A stretch of 10,516 nt of DNA from Bondarzewia mesenterica (GCA_004802705.1 SGPL01000847.1:1-10516), one strand, 5' to 3'; positions 1 through 8,880 are shown, counted from the first letter of the stretch. Made by a program: numbers and translations. The notes: generated by a model from the sequence alone, not told the origin.

Positions 1-560
1 TAAAATATAATGCTTGGGTTGCCAGTGAGCATCTGAGACAGTTGGGCTCAGCAAACCAAATATATTGCCTGGGTGCTCAGCGAGCATCTGGGACGGTTGG
101 GCCTAGCATAATAAAATATAATGCTTGGCTTGCCAGTGAGCATCTGAGATGGCTGGGCCTAATATAATCAAATATAATGCTCGGCTTACCATTGAGCATC
201 TGAGACAGTTTAGCCCAGCATAATAAAATGTAATGCTCAGCTTGTCAGTGAGCGACTGAGACAGCTGGGCCTAGTGCAATAAAATATACTGCTCAGGTCT
301 CAGCGAGCATCTGAGATGGTTGGGCTCAGCACAATAAAATAAAGTGCTCGGGTCTCGGTGAGTGTCTGAGACAGTTGGGCTCAGCATAATGAAATATAGT
401 GGTCAGTTCATCGATGAGCACCTGAGATAGTTGGGCCCAGCACAATGACATATACTGCTCGGGTCCTTGGCAAGTGTCTCAGATGGTGGGGCCTAGCAAA
501 TCAAATATAGTGTAGAGCTCATCACCTATCATTTTACATGGCTACACCTAGCACAATTAA
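1..560. repeat. Left tandem array, 55-56 bp period, about 9-10 copies
   Basis: The core CTGAGACAGTTGGGCCCAGC, or a close variant, recurs with its CTGAGA element at about 33, 88, 144, 200, 256, 311, 366, 422 and 478, a spacing of 55-56 bp. Between cores lies an A/T-rich spacer (AATAAAATATAATGCTC) followed by a CCAGTGAGCAT-like block. A tenth, heavily diverged copy runs to about 560. Copies differ mainly by C/T and G/A changes. No protein frame runs through it. The array is cut by the left window edge, so its full length is unknown. It is related to the array at the right edge. Confidence 0.93.
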
Positions 561-658
561 ATTCTCATTCCAATTATTCCACTTGTTGCCTTGTCTAAAC
601 CTGGGTCTTATTACATTTCTGTTCAGAAATTCAAATATATTCACATGATCTACAACAT
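561..658. other. Spacer, nothing recognised
   Basis: A/T-rich sequence between the left array and the 3' end of gene A. It presumably holds the 3' untranslated region of the minus-strand gene, but no clear polyadenylation or terminal-repeat signal was seen. Confidence 0.4.
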
Positions 659-1437
659 CTAAGTCTCCCTCTTTTCCAATTTCTCTTGGAGTCTCTTTAT
701 ATAATCCTCAAGCTTTGATTTTGCAAGGTCGGCTGCTACCCTGCTCTCATCCCACAACCAATCCCTCTCAGCCTTGCTTGCCATGCTGGTCTAAGGCTGT
801 CATGCCCATGCCATCGCTGCTGAACCCACTGCACTGAATGGCACCTTGGTCACCGGAGGCTACATAACATCAACAGGGAATACTACATCTCCAAATGGAC
901 GCACTCACTAAGTTACAAATAGCCGCTGAATATGATGCCAGCAGATTAACAATTTGAATCCCAGATCTAGTCAACCACCATTTAGGGATGTCCAGATCGA
1001 TATCAATCTGCTGAGTTAACCTATGGCTGTCAGTGAATGGGCTAATGCTGAAGAGCCCAACAGCATAGTTTCTTTGGTAAGATGTTATCCACTCTGCCAC
1101 CTCACTAATGTTTGTGAAGATGGTAAAGGGACAGCCAGTGAGCTTGAGGTAACCGATGATGGTGGCCGTGGCATCCTACAGATAAGTGAGGTGAGGGGAA
1201 TTTGAAGCCCGATATGCATCAATATATCACTTCAGCTTTAATGCCTATGAAGAAAAGGTCACAGGTAATTCTCAGTTTGTTGTCAGGAAGGAACAGTGCG
1301 ATGGAGATGAGACATAAGGAGATTAAATTGAGGAGGTGTTGATGTAGGACATGGCATGAATAAGGATGAAGGGGTGCAAGAAGGGTGCAATTGAGAAAAT
1401 GAACAGCGATTGTCAAGGACATCTTCGCCAATGGCAT
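659..1437 (-). pseudogene. Unidentified broken gene A (3' part), coiled-coil C-terminus
   Basis: I do not recognise the family. The minus strand reads as three pieces joined by introns. The first is 1231-~1437 (frame uncertain upstream), ending in LFFIGIKAE. The second is 909-1175, with motifs TIIGYLKLTGCPFTIFTNIS and DIPKWWLTRSGIQIVNLLAS. The third is 659-859, ending in a charged, probably coiled-coil tail (ADLAKSKLEDYIKRLQEKLE) and a TAG stop. The introns are about 1176-1230 (donor GTGATA, acceptor TGTAG) and 860-908 (donor GTGAGT, acceptor TGTAG); both keep the reading phase. The last exon carries in-frame TGA and TAG codons that look like former CGA and CAG. The 5' end is unclear because two frames look equally good at 1300-1437. 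It lies divergent from gene B. It could be accessory cargo of the KDZ element or an unrelated host or transposon gene. Confidence 0.6.
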
Positions 1438-1479
1438 AGGGAAACCTCAACATTAACAGCTGATCTCAGTGATGAAAAG

Positions 1480-1578
1480 GATATCCTGGGCAATGGCAAG
1501 ATGTTCTCAGCAACAGCAAGATGTTCTCAGCAACAGTGAGATATCCTCGGCAAAGGCAAGATGTCCTCGGCAATGGCC
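1480..1578. repeat. Minisatellite, 20-bp unit, five copies
   Basis: Five consecutive units start at 1480, 1500, 1520, 1540 and 1560. They follow the pattern GATRTYCTCRGCAAYGGCAA (R and Y mark variable positions), the last one slightly short. Differences are mostly transitions. Because 20 is not a multiple of three, this is unlikely to be a protein repeat. It lies between the 5' sides of genes A (minus) and B (plus). Confidence 0.93.
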
Positions 1579-1660
1579 TGTGATATTTGCATAGATAGCT
1601 ATCATTGCTCACTGGCCACTTATTCACTGATTTTGCCTCTCTCTTGTCTGACTCCCCCTT

Positions 1661-2304
1661 ATGGAAAACACCTTCGATATTAACTATGGCCTGAACGATA
1701 ACATCGGCATCCCTGGTGATCACACTGCTTCACTATGGGATGCTTATGGCATCCATGTGCATAAGATGGTCATGTAACTCCCAGTGAACGGCGATGCCAA
1801 TGAAAAGCAGCACTGGCACAACAGCATGATGCAAGAGCTCGTACAGTGACCACTTGAATCATTTTCCCTGCCATTGCTGATTTTTCTCTAGACTAATTTT
1901 GCCACTATTCTTGGTAGGCTCGAGCTCAGTGGTGTTAGCATCATTGCACCAGCGAACATCAGATCACTGTTCTGGCAGTACTTAGAGACCAGTGATGAGC
2001 TGCCAGTCCTGGTGGAGGTGCCATCACTGAAATTTGTTTTATATCCTGCTGTTCAAGCCATGTTGATCGAGCTGATATAGTGGGAGGGACAGCAACTGAC
2101 CCCCTTTGTTTTGAACATGGTAGCTAAAAGTGTGGTGATCATCAGGAATATTATCAGTTCAGTGAGTTAGGCGAGAATGCATTTGCTCTATGTGCTTTCA
2201 TTCTGACACTCAGTCAGACAATTAAGATTGTATCCTACCCAGACATTATCCTTGAAGTTGAAAATGCCCTTGCTGTCGCTCGGCAGGCCCAGACACCTGA
2301 CTGA
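1661..2304 (+). pseudogene. Unidentified broken gene B, three exons
   Basis: I do not recognise the family. The start is chosen at ATG 1661, which opens MENTFDINYGLNDNIGIPGD. Three exons fit: 1661-1840 (60 codons), 1892-2161 (90 codons, with LPVLVEVPSLKFVLYPAVQA) and 2218-2304 (TIKIVSYPDIILEVENALAV, then a TGA). The intron at 1841-1891 has donor GTACAG, a CTGAT branch-like site and acceptor TCTCTAG. The intron at 2162-2217 has donor GTGAGT, CTGAC and acceptor GTCAG. All junctions are phase 0. Two in-frame stops interrupt it, a TAA in exon 1 and a TAG after AMLIELI in exon 2, both one transition away from glutamine codons. The product would be about 178 residues, mostly helical and hydrophobic-aliphatic in look, with no obvious catalytic motif. 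If the TGA at 2302 is a mutated CGA, the end is uncertain; another frame closes with TAG at 2366. It converges on the transposase gene, whose stop is at 2392. Confidence 0.6.
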
Positions 2305-2391
2305 ATCAGTGATTAAAGAGAAGCAGTTGGAGATTGAGCAGTTGGAAGAGGGGTCGAGGAGGCAATAGTTTATTTTGTGATTACAATGAGT

Positions 2392-5300
2392 CTAATGTCC
2401 ACCATACTTGACCTTGCCAAATTCATCATTGGCCTGTATGCCGAACCTCTTCCACATAGCCTGCTTCCGAGTGGCATAAGCATGGTGGCTGAGGCATTCA
2501 CCAACATCGATGCTCTCTATTAGAGTGCTCCAGAAGTTGGCCTTTATCTTAAAGGCTTGCACCGACCACTGCATCTCCTCAGCAAGCAAAGTAACTTGCT
2601 CCTCCCACCAATCCCTGAGGGCTTTCGCTCAGAGCCAATGAACTCTATAAACTGGAAGGGGTCAGTTCACCATCAGTGTCGGCATCAGTATCATATTTCA
2701 GGATTACTCACATTCTTCCATCCATCCCCTTTTCTCAGCATCTCACTGAACATCCATATTCTAAAACCATGTCAGACTCTTCTTCCTGTGCCCCAGCTTG
2801 CTCAGGTTTGAGATTGCTGTGCTCATCTTTAAATCTTCGGGATCCAAGTCCTTGTATATACTAAGGAGATCATCATCAGTGCCGAGATTGGCCATTGCTT
2901 GCTGACATGCTAAATAGATCTGGCCCTATTCCCAGACATTTCCCTCTAAGACATTCACATCATTCTAGGCTTGAATCTTCTTCCTCTAGCTGTTGGCCTG
3001 CCTGACTGAGGTCCAGAAGAGGAAGGACTTGTGGCCGAGGTAAATGTGGATGTGATGGAGGGCATTGTTCACCTGACCCTTCTGGAGTTCCAGTTCCTGC
3101 TTTGCCAAAGCCTGCAGTCCAAGTTCCATGCACTTGTCTTCACTGAAGGTCGATGGAAGTGAGAGGCATATTTTCTCAGCAACCACACTTTCAGCCACAT
3201 CTTCTTCATCGGCATTATCACTGACATTGTCAGCAGAACTGAGAGTGGCATCAGCGTCATCCTCATTGTCGGACATGAGATCCTGAATTTCATTGCTAGA
3301 AATATCTTCCCATTCCTCGGCCTGTTCAATTTCCCCGATGAAATGTATCGCTTCCTAATTGAATATTGCAATCCTGCCAAAAAGTTGTCAGCGAGCATCT
3401 TCAATCTCTAACAAGGCTTCAGCAGTGCGTCAGTGAGACAATTGATAGACTCGGGCAATCAGAGATAGCCTGTCGACTTGTGAGATGGGACTGGAATAAG
3501 AATCATGATCGACATACTGAGCCTCTTAGATCTTGATGCTAGTGGTGAGCCAGGCCGCCATTCCTCGAAGAACTCCTGAGACATTTTCCCTTTCTACCTC
3601 GGTCAATTGCAACTGGTAGGCTGCCTTGCCCAGCACTGTCCAAAGTTTAATGGTGAATGACAGGGAGCAACAACCGACTCACTTTTTGTCTTACTGATAT
3701 CATATATATCAAGCCATTCTGGATTTGTTTGATGGCTGGCAGCAGCTGCACCCTCCTGCTAGCTCCATTCAGCAAGGAGTCTGGCATCAGTTGCTGAGGT
3801 CAGCTTGGCAAATGCTTCTTCACTGTTGGCAAAACGTGGCCTTCACCCTCATATACTTCTTGCAAATCAATGAGACTGCAAAATAAATCAATACATTCAA
3901 GTCATATTGTATAATGTAAAGGGAAAAACTCACTGATTCGGATCCATTTCTTCCAATTGAAATCTGACATATGGGCATCTAGTGTCTCTTGCCAATGAGA
4001 GATGGCAATAGTTTAAGTGCTGCCCAAGATCTGGTTTAGAGATGCCCAAAGGGTTTCTATGACCTCCCCATCCACCTGTACTACCCCTTTAATGAATCTC
4101 AGATAGAACCGATAAAAACATTAGTCTTGATGGCCATGGATGTGCCACACACTGATGCCTTTCACAATCTCTAAGTCTTTTGGCATGGTCAGGTACTGGG
4201 TCTCAGCGAACCATCGGCGAAGGTGGACCCCATATTGACATATGATATCATACATAATGAGGGTTTGTGAGATGTCACCGAGAGTTTTGAGGGCCCCACT
4301 AAGGGAATAATCTATGTTCATTTGCCTGCAATCCCAGTTAGTATCTTGCTGAGATCAGTGTTTGACCCCTCACCTCTCGCCCTTCTAAAAGTCAATCACC
4401 ACATGGGGACAGAAGGAGCCATGCCTGGCACAGGCTGTGGCACTGATGCTGGTGGCCTCCAAGTTATGTCAGTTGGCATTGGCTTGATTGACTGCCTGGT
4501 GATTGCTACAAGTTGATCTCTGTTTGGCTATCAGACCTCGGCGATGTCACTAATTGATGCATGCACTCACCTCTTTGGCCTCTTTGGCCTCCTCTAGGTG
4601 TTATTTATAAAGGGTGTCACCGACCATGTATTGTGCTCCTTCAGTGAGCACCACATCATCCCATGGATTTCTCATCTTCAGATGTTCTGCTGAGAAGTTC
4701 CTATCCATCACAAAGCCTCTCATATATTTCCACCTATCGCTGAAGGGGAACCATTTGAGGTTCGGTATCAGCTACTTGAAGGGAGCATGCTTACTGATCT
4801 GGATCAGTTTTCTAGTCCTCAGCGAGATTGAATCTCGGTTGAGGACAGGCCAGACAGAACAGAGCCAATTCCCCTGGACCTGGTGTAGTCACCGGCCAGT
4901 GACCAAACCCATGCCATTTCATGAACTTTGGATGTCACCATTGCCAAGACACTCTCAGCAGTTCTCAGTACTGGTCCTAGATGATGATACATGGTCAGCA
5001 GAATACTATATTATCTGTCGGTTACTGAACACCCACCACAATGGTGTGAGGGAATACACTGGTGGTCACTCGGTGAAGCTTGCTGTAGAAGCTCATCACC
5101 GTGGTCTTACACTCCAGGTTGTCCACCAGGAAGTCGTCCAGAACTTGGAAGGTGAATACTGTTCGGGGATCTTTGAAGCTCACCAGATATAGTCCCATGT
5201 CCAGCAGCTAGATGTTGGCCATTAGCGAGCCCTAACACTGATATCGGCAAACACCAATTTGATGAACGCTAAAATGGTTCACCACAGTGATGATCAGTGA

Positions 5301-6031
5301 GCCATAGCTGTCGACCTTCAGAGCTCAGTTTTGACCATCATCTAGTATGAGAAAAACCTCATCTTTATCAGTTTCCCATTCATCCTCCATGCTGGTAATG
5401 ACTTCTGGCCACTCTTCCTGCATCACTGGTTGAGTCTCATAGGAGGGACAGGGGTCTCTGCCATAGCCAAGGTGAAGTCTGATACTAGCGTGGCTTCGGC
5501 AAGCTAGTGAAAAATAAGATCCCATCCACTGCTCCACTCGGTAGAATGGCATTCAGCCATGGCTCTCCTTACAACATCTGGTGCATAAGATCGGCCAGCC
5601 AAAGCAGTTGAGACACTGCCAGGTCCCTTTGATCACATGGCAAAGGCCACACTGCTGATCCTCCTGGGGGCATTCTATGCATAGCAAGTGGTTCAGGTAT
5701 TCCCCAATTCTCGAGATCCAGTCTCGCATGTAGTCATTTTGACTCTATAACTTGGTCAATCTATTTCTCGCCAATGGTTTTTGGCCTGGTAATATACCTT
5801 TCCCTTGCTTTTTTGAGGGACCCAGATGACTTCTGACATGACATCTATATCATTATCGAGGTTATAGTCAGGGAGAGGGATGGGGGTCGATGGAGCCTTT
5901 GTCAGCAAAGAAGGCCCTGCACCTTCATTGACTGGGATCCTTACAGTCCTGACACCTCGACTGGTCTGCTTCTTCTGATAGATGATGAAGTGAGCAGGGG
6001 GCTGAATGCATTTTCTCCTGCTAGATCCTAT
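2392..6031 (-). pseudogene. KDZ-family transposase with CxC2 cysteine cluster, decayed
   Basis: Transposase of the KDZ (Kyakuja-Dileera-Zisupton) superfamily, whose RNase H-like fold would cut and join element ends in the nucleus. Order on the minus strand: basic/proline-rich N-terminus (6031-~5755); CxC2 cluster (~5690-5555: CGLCHVIKGTWQCLNC, ILCTRCCKESH), then FYRVEQWMGSYF; DPRTVFTFQVLDDF; GELALFCLACPQP; VMDRNF (Asp codon 4703-4705); TACARHGSFCPHVVIDF; LIMYDIICQYGV (Asp 4247-4249); VDGEVIETLWASLNQI (Glu 4064-4066 and 4055-4057); an acidic linker (~3280-3190); LGLQALAKQELELQKGQ; C-terminus HAYATRKQAMW and a TAG stop. Supported introns: 4520-4570, 4326-4373, 3876-3933, 3636-3682 and 2652-2711. 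More than 20 in-frame stops and frame changes near 5745, 5325 and 4780 make it non-functional. The presumed start is ATA at 6031, probably a mutated ATG. Family assignment is firm; exact exon ends in the N-terminal half are not. Confidence 0.93.
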
Positions 6032-6069
6032 AGTATAGTAGATTGAAAGGAATATAGTAAATTACAGAA

Positions 6070-6080
6070 TTTTATATATG
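6070..6080 (-). promoter_or_regulatory. TATA-like box of the KDZ gene
   Basis: The minus strand reads CATATATAAAA here, about 40-45 bp upstream of the presumed KDZ start (6031). Position and sequence fit a fungal core promoter. This is inference; no transcript evidence is visible. Confidence 0.4.
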
Positions 6081-6100
6081 TCATTACATAATTTTATTCA

Positions 6101-6290
6101 CATATGATATGCAAGTAAAAGCACGGTGATTTCGGTGATAATCTAAAAGTAATGAGCATTAGTCAGTGTCAGCATCGGCATCAGCATCAGCATTGGCATT
6201 GGCAAACAGCCTGACATATAATATACAAGTAAATGCATGGCAATTTCAGTGATATCTACTAATGAGCATTGGTCAGCATCGGCGTCGGTA
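6101..6290. repeat. Imperfect direct duplication between the dioxygenase and transposase genes
   Basis: Copy 1 (about 6101-6186) and copy 2 (about 6215-6290) share the order CATAT-ATAT-CAAGTAAA, then a GGTGATTTCGGTGAT-like block, then AATGAGCATTRGTCAG, then GCATCGGCRTCRG. They are separated by a short GCATCAG/GCATTGG run. Differences are mostly transitions plus small indels. The stop codon of the dioxygenase frame (6259-6261) falls inside copy 2. Confidence 0.85.
6166..6204. repeat. Hexanucleotide microsatellite (GCATCR/GCATTG)n
   Basis: A run of GCATCGGCATCAGCATCAGC followed by GCATTGGCATTGGC, a degenerate 6-bp repeat sitting at the junction of the two direct repeat copies. It may have helped the duplication arise by slippage. 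Confidence 0.8.
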
Positions 6291-7590
6291 AACCACCGGT
6301 GGTGATAGGACTGTTAAATTTTCCCATTTCTATCCATCCTGCCGCCTTGATTCCCAGCTGCTCATGGACATTATCTCACATAAAGAATGCGATACAAACC
6401 CTCTCGCCATCTACCTCTAAGACCAAATGTGTAAAAACTCTTCCACAGAATTTTACCATTATTCCGGAGTTGTATTTGAAATGGACGCTGACACTGGGAA
6501 GCTCCATAATGGCATGTCAATATGGCCTGATGGTGGCAAGCAAATTATATCATTCATGCCTGACCATCACAGTAAGGGGGAGTCATTCTTTGTGCAATTA
6601 TTGAGATACTGATAAAGACAGAAGGCTATCAGTGAGTGACCTCAGTGAGCAACCTCAGCAAGCGAGCCGATCTCGTCGAGCTTATAAATTGATTGGAGTC
6701 CACACCGATACTGATCAGGATTGATGAGGCTCAAGATGGCACTGAGGAGGGTGGATAATTCAGCAAATTCAGCAACCCATTGCTGACATCCCAACTTGGA
6801 GTGTTTCCCAGTCAAGCTCGCCGACAGCTTTAACAGATGATCAGGTGATTGCCGTTTCTTTAAGCACACTCTCCGATGGTGATAACTAAATACTCACATC
6901 ATGGGCCTGTTCAAACCACCCCGGCAACATTTCCACTGTGCCGAAAGCCATCCTGGTGTATTCCTTGGCAAGGCTGAAGAGGTTTGAATTATACCTCCAG
7001 TTATCTGTGGCCTTCAGCTGGCGCATTGGTGAAAGCTTCACCGTCACCTCCCAAATGATCCCCTTTAACACATTCAGTATCAGTTATGATTCCTATGTGA
7101 ACACTCACTTGTCTTTTCAAGGTCAAGATTCCTGGCAAATACTATAGGCCGATGATGCTGTGTCGGTCCACAATCATTGTTAGCAATTTATGAAGTGGCA
7201 AAGCATCCTTATTCAGCTGCAGGTACCTTATTTCTAACATCACCTCAGTGCCCTTATCAGGGTCACATTTTCTAGGGTGAACGCAGTTGGCGTATCACCA
7301 AAATTCTAGTTCAGCATGACTGGGATTCATCAGCCATGACATTCTCAACAACACCAATTTAACTCACTTGGTGAGGCATACATAATGATGATAACATCAG
7401 TGATATTATTACACTCAAATAGCTGTTAGACTAACAAGGATGATATCACCATCTTCAGTGAGACTGACCCTTGCACTCGCCGACCAGACAGCTTGTCTTG
7501 CAAGTTCTGCTTCAAGTACTTGTCAAATTGCTCAGTTTGCCTCAGCATCCACTCCACAGGCTTCTCGGTGCTCTGACTATCAAACATCAT
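6259..7590 (-). pseudogene. TET/JBP-family 2-oxoglutarate/Fe(II) dioxygenase, decayed
   Basis: Fungal TET/JBP enzymes oxidise 5-methylcytosine in DNA. Here the C-terminal catalytic part reads PSVSVHFKYNSGIMVKFCGR, then the distal iron-binding His (FTH, codon 6427-6429), then VDGERVCIAFFM-stop-DNVHEQLG, where the Arg of GER (6400-6402) would bind 2-oxoglutarate and the TGA replaces the usual Arg of the MRD motif. The proximal H-x-D is degenerate (CACAAAGA at 6594-6587). Upstream are INPDQYRCGLQSIYKLDEIG, NSNLFSLAKEYTRMAFGTVE, LPGWFEQAHD and LLTMIVDRHSIIGL. The N-terminus starts best at ATG 7590 (MMFDSQSTEKPVEWMLRQ). Introns are likely at 6858-6897 and 7063-7108, possibly also 7320-7367. At least six in-frame stops and a frame change near 7240 destroy it. 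It precedes the KDZ gene on the same strand by about 230 bp, a linkage known in basidiomycetes. The identification rests on the C-terminal motifs; the middle and N-terminus are assigned by continuity. Confidence 0.87.
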
Positions 7591-7619
7591 GGTCGGAGGA
7601 GTGTGATGGAAGCGGGGGG

Positions 7620-7629
7620 AATATAAATA
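7620..7629 (-). promoter_or_regulatory. TATA-like box of the TET/JBP gene
   Basis: CTATTTATAT on the minus strand lies about 33 bp upstream of the chosen ATG at 7590. Its spacing resembles that of the KDZ TATA-like box, which supports this start over the GTG/ATG cluster near 7689. Confidence 0.4.
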
Positions 7630-8284
7630 GATGATGAGCTGGCCAACAATAATGGCCCTTGCCTTTATACTTTGATTCAGCATCATCACTTGGCATCACG
7701 ATTGATGCCTGCTCAGTGAGTGTGAGAATTTATGGCTCAATGAGGGCTCAAATAGACTACAACTTATTTTCAATCTTGTCAATTGATCATACAATGAGCC
7801 TGACTATCATAAGTATGGCAGGTGTGCAATCAGCTGCCTGTTGAGCTTGCAAGCTCACTCATGGCCTAATGTGGCAACTGCACTAGTTGCAACACTGGGC
7901 CACTTGCACAATGACATCTCTCATTCTCTCCACCACAATCCAAGGGGAGATTATGAAGCATGAGACATTGAGTTTAGCAATCACAGACAGTGATATCTTG
8001 CTTAACACACAAAGATGCTGAAAGGTGAGTGTCAGTGAGTGAAGTGAGTGAGGCTAGGCATTGCAACTGCCAGTGGCTTGCCTTAACACTTTTGCATTTT
8101 ACAAACACAAATCTGTTGTTGTGTTCTTCCACTATCTGATATTAGGCAAATTTGTATGTGAATAAGTCATAGAGCACTAATTTATAACCAACAATCTGGT
8201 ATGAGCCAGACTGTTTTGAGTTTAAAGGCAGTGTGGTCAGGCATTAGACTTGAGAGATGCATAATGGGTCCAGAGAATGATTAA
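7630..8284. other. Unassigned stretch upstream of the TET/JBP gene
   Basis: No coding frame of convincing length or recognisable motif was found on either strand. It contains a GTGA-rich simple stretch (about 8025-8053: GTGAGTGTCAGTGAGTGAAG and onward). If the KDZ-TET unit is one element, its right terminus should lie in or beyond this stretch, but I could not identify a terminal inverted repeat by eye. Confidence 0.4.
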
Positions 8285-8880
8285 TCTGATGGAGGAGAAC
8301 CTGAACAAATTGCTCATCTGGGATTCTCTCTCAAAATGAGCATGCAGTGGACATGCTTGGAGACACCGTGTGGCTTGACGGTGATGTGGTAGTGCTAAAA
8401 GTTGATGATGCTACATTCAATGTTGTAAGCGATGAGGACGATGCAGTGTGTAGAGGAGAGGGTGAGTGTGTGTGGAGAGAGTGGGGGGAAGAGCATTTGA
8501 AAGGCTTTCATGATCAGTGAGAGGTGTGGTGGAGTCATTGAGGAGGGAGGTGGGAAAGAGGCTCAGATGAGCATATTGAAGAGAGTTAAGTATATGCTTA
8601 AGAGGGAGAAAGAAGAGACACGCACGAGTGATGGGCCGAGATATTCTACCATGTCCTAGTTTTTTGAATGCTTCGAGGAGTGTTGAATGTTCTTGATGAG
8701 ACTGTACTTCTCGATGCAGAAGCTAAAAGAGGCCCTGTTCAAAAAATTTGAAAAATGGACAATCCGCATCGAGGGCATGACATCCATCAGTGTGAATGTG
8801 AGCAAGTATGTTATGTGCAGTATGGGTGCCATTGTCAAGAAATCATTCAGCTTGTGGCATGCATATTCCTTCACTTCCAA
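8285..8880 (-). pseudogene. Mostly open minus-strand frame, function unknown
   Basis: One minus-strand frame stays open for about 200 codons with only four stops (two TAG, two TGA); the best plus-strand frame over the same stretch has about nine. The readable text includes MAPILHITYLLTFTLMDVMP, LIMKAFQMLFPPLSPHTLTL and HYHITVKPHGVSKHVHCML. It is rich in Leu, Ile, Ser and His and shows no domain I recognise. It may be a remnant of a real gene, or the antisense of an old transposon gene on the plus strand, where TVWLDGDVVVLKVDDATFNV reads in frame. No introns could be placed. Confidence 0.25.

Noticed and set aside
1..560. CRISPR array
   Set aside because: Units are contiguous and diverged along their whole length, with no constant repeat and variable spacer pattern; the surrounding genes are eukaryotic with introns.
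1023..1205. 60-codon plus-strand frame
   Set aside because: Antisense to gene A exon 909-1175, which continues across phase-consistent introns on both sides.
1466..1723. 85-codon minus frame reading AIVNIEGVFHKGE
   Set aside because: It overlaps exon 1 of gene B antisense and runs through the 20-bp minisatellite. Gene B has better exon structure, but this frame could still be the 5' end of gene A, so the rejection is tentative.
3069..3404. 111-codon minus frame overlapping the KDZ C-terminal half
   Set aside because: It overlaps in a different register the KDZ frame that reads LGLQALAKQELELQKGQ, which is the family match.
4614..5192. 192-codon open plus-strand frame
   Set aside because: It is antisense to KDZ exons whose minus-strand text matches the family motif by motif; it has no recognisable content of its own.
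6269..6612. Plus-strand frames of 111 and 61 codons
   Set aside because: They are antisense to the TET/JBP catalytic region, where the minus frame shows the family motifs.
2392..7590. Active transposon
   Set aside because: More than 20 stops in the transposase and at least six in the dioxygenase, plus frame changes and a lost start, rule out production of intact proteins from this copy.
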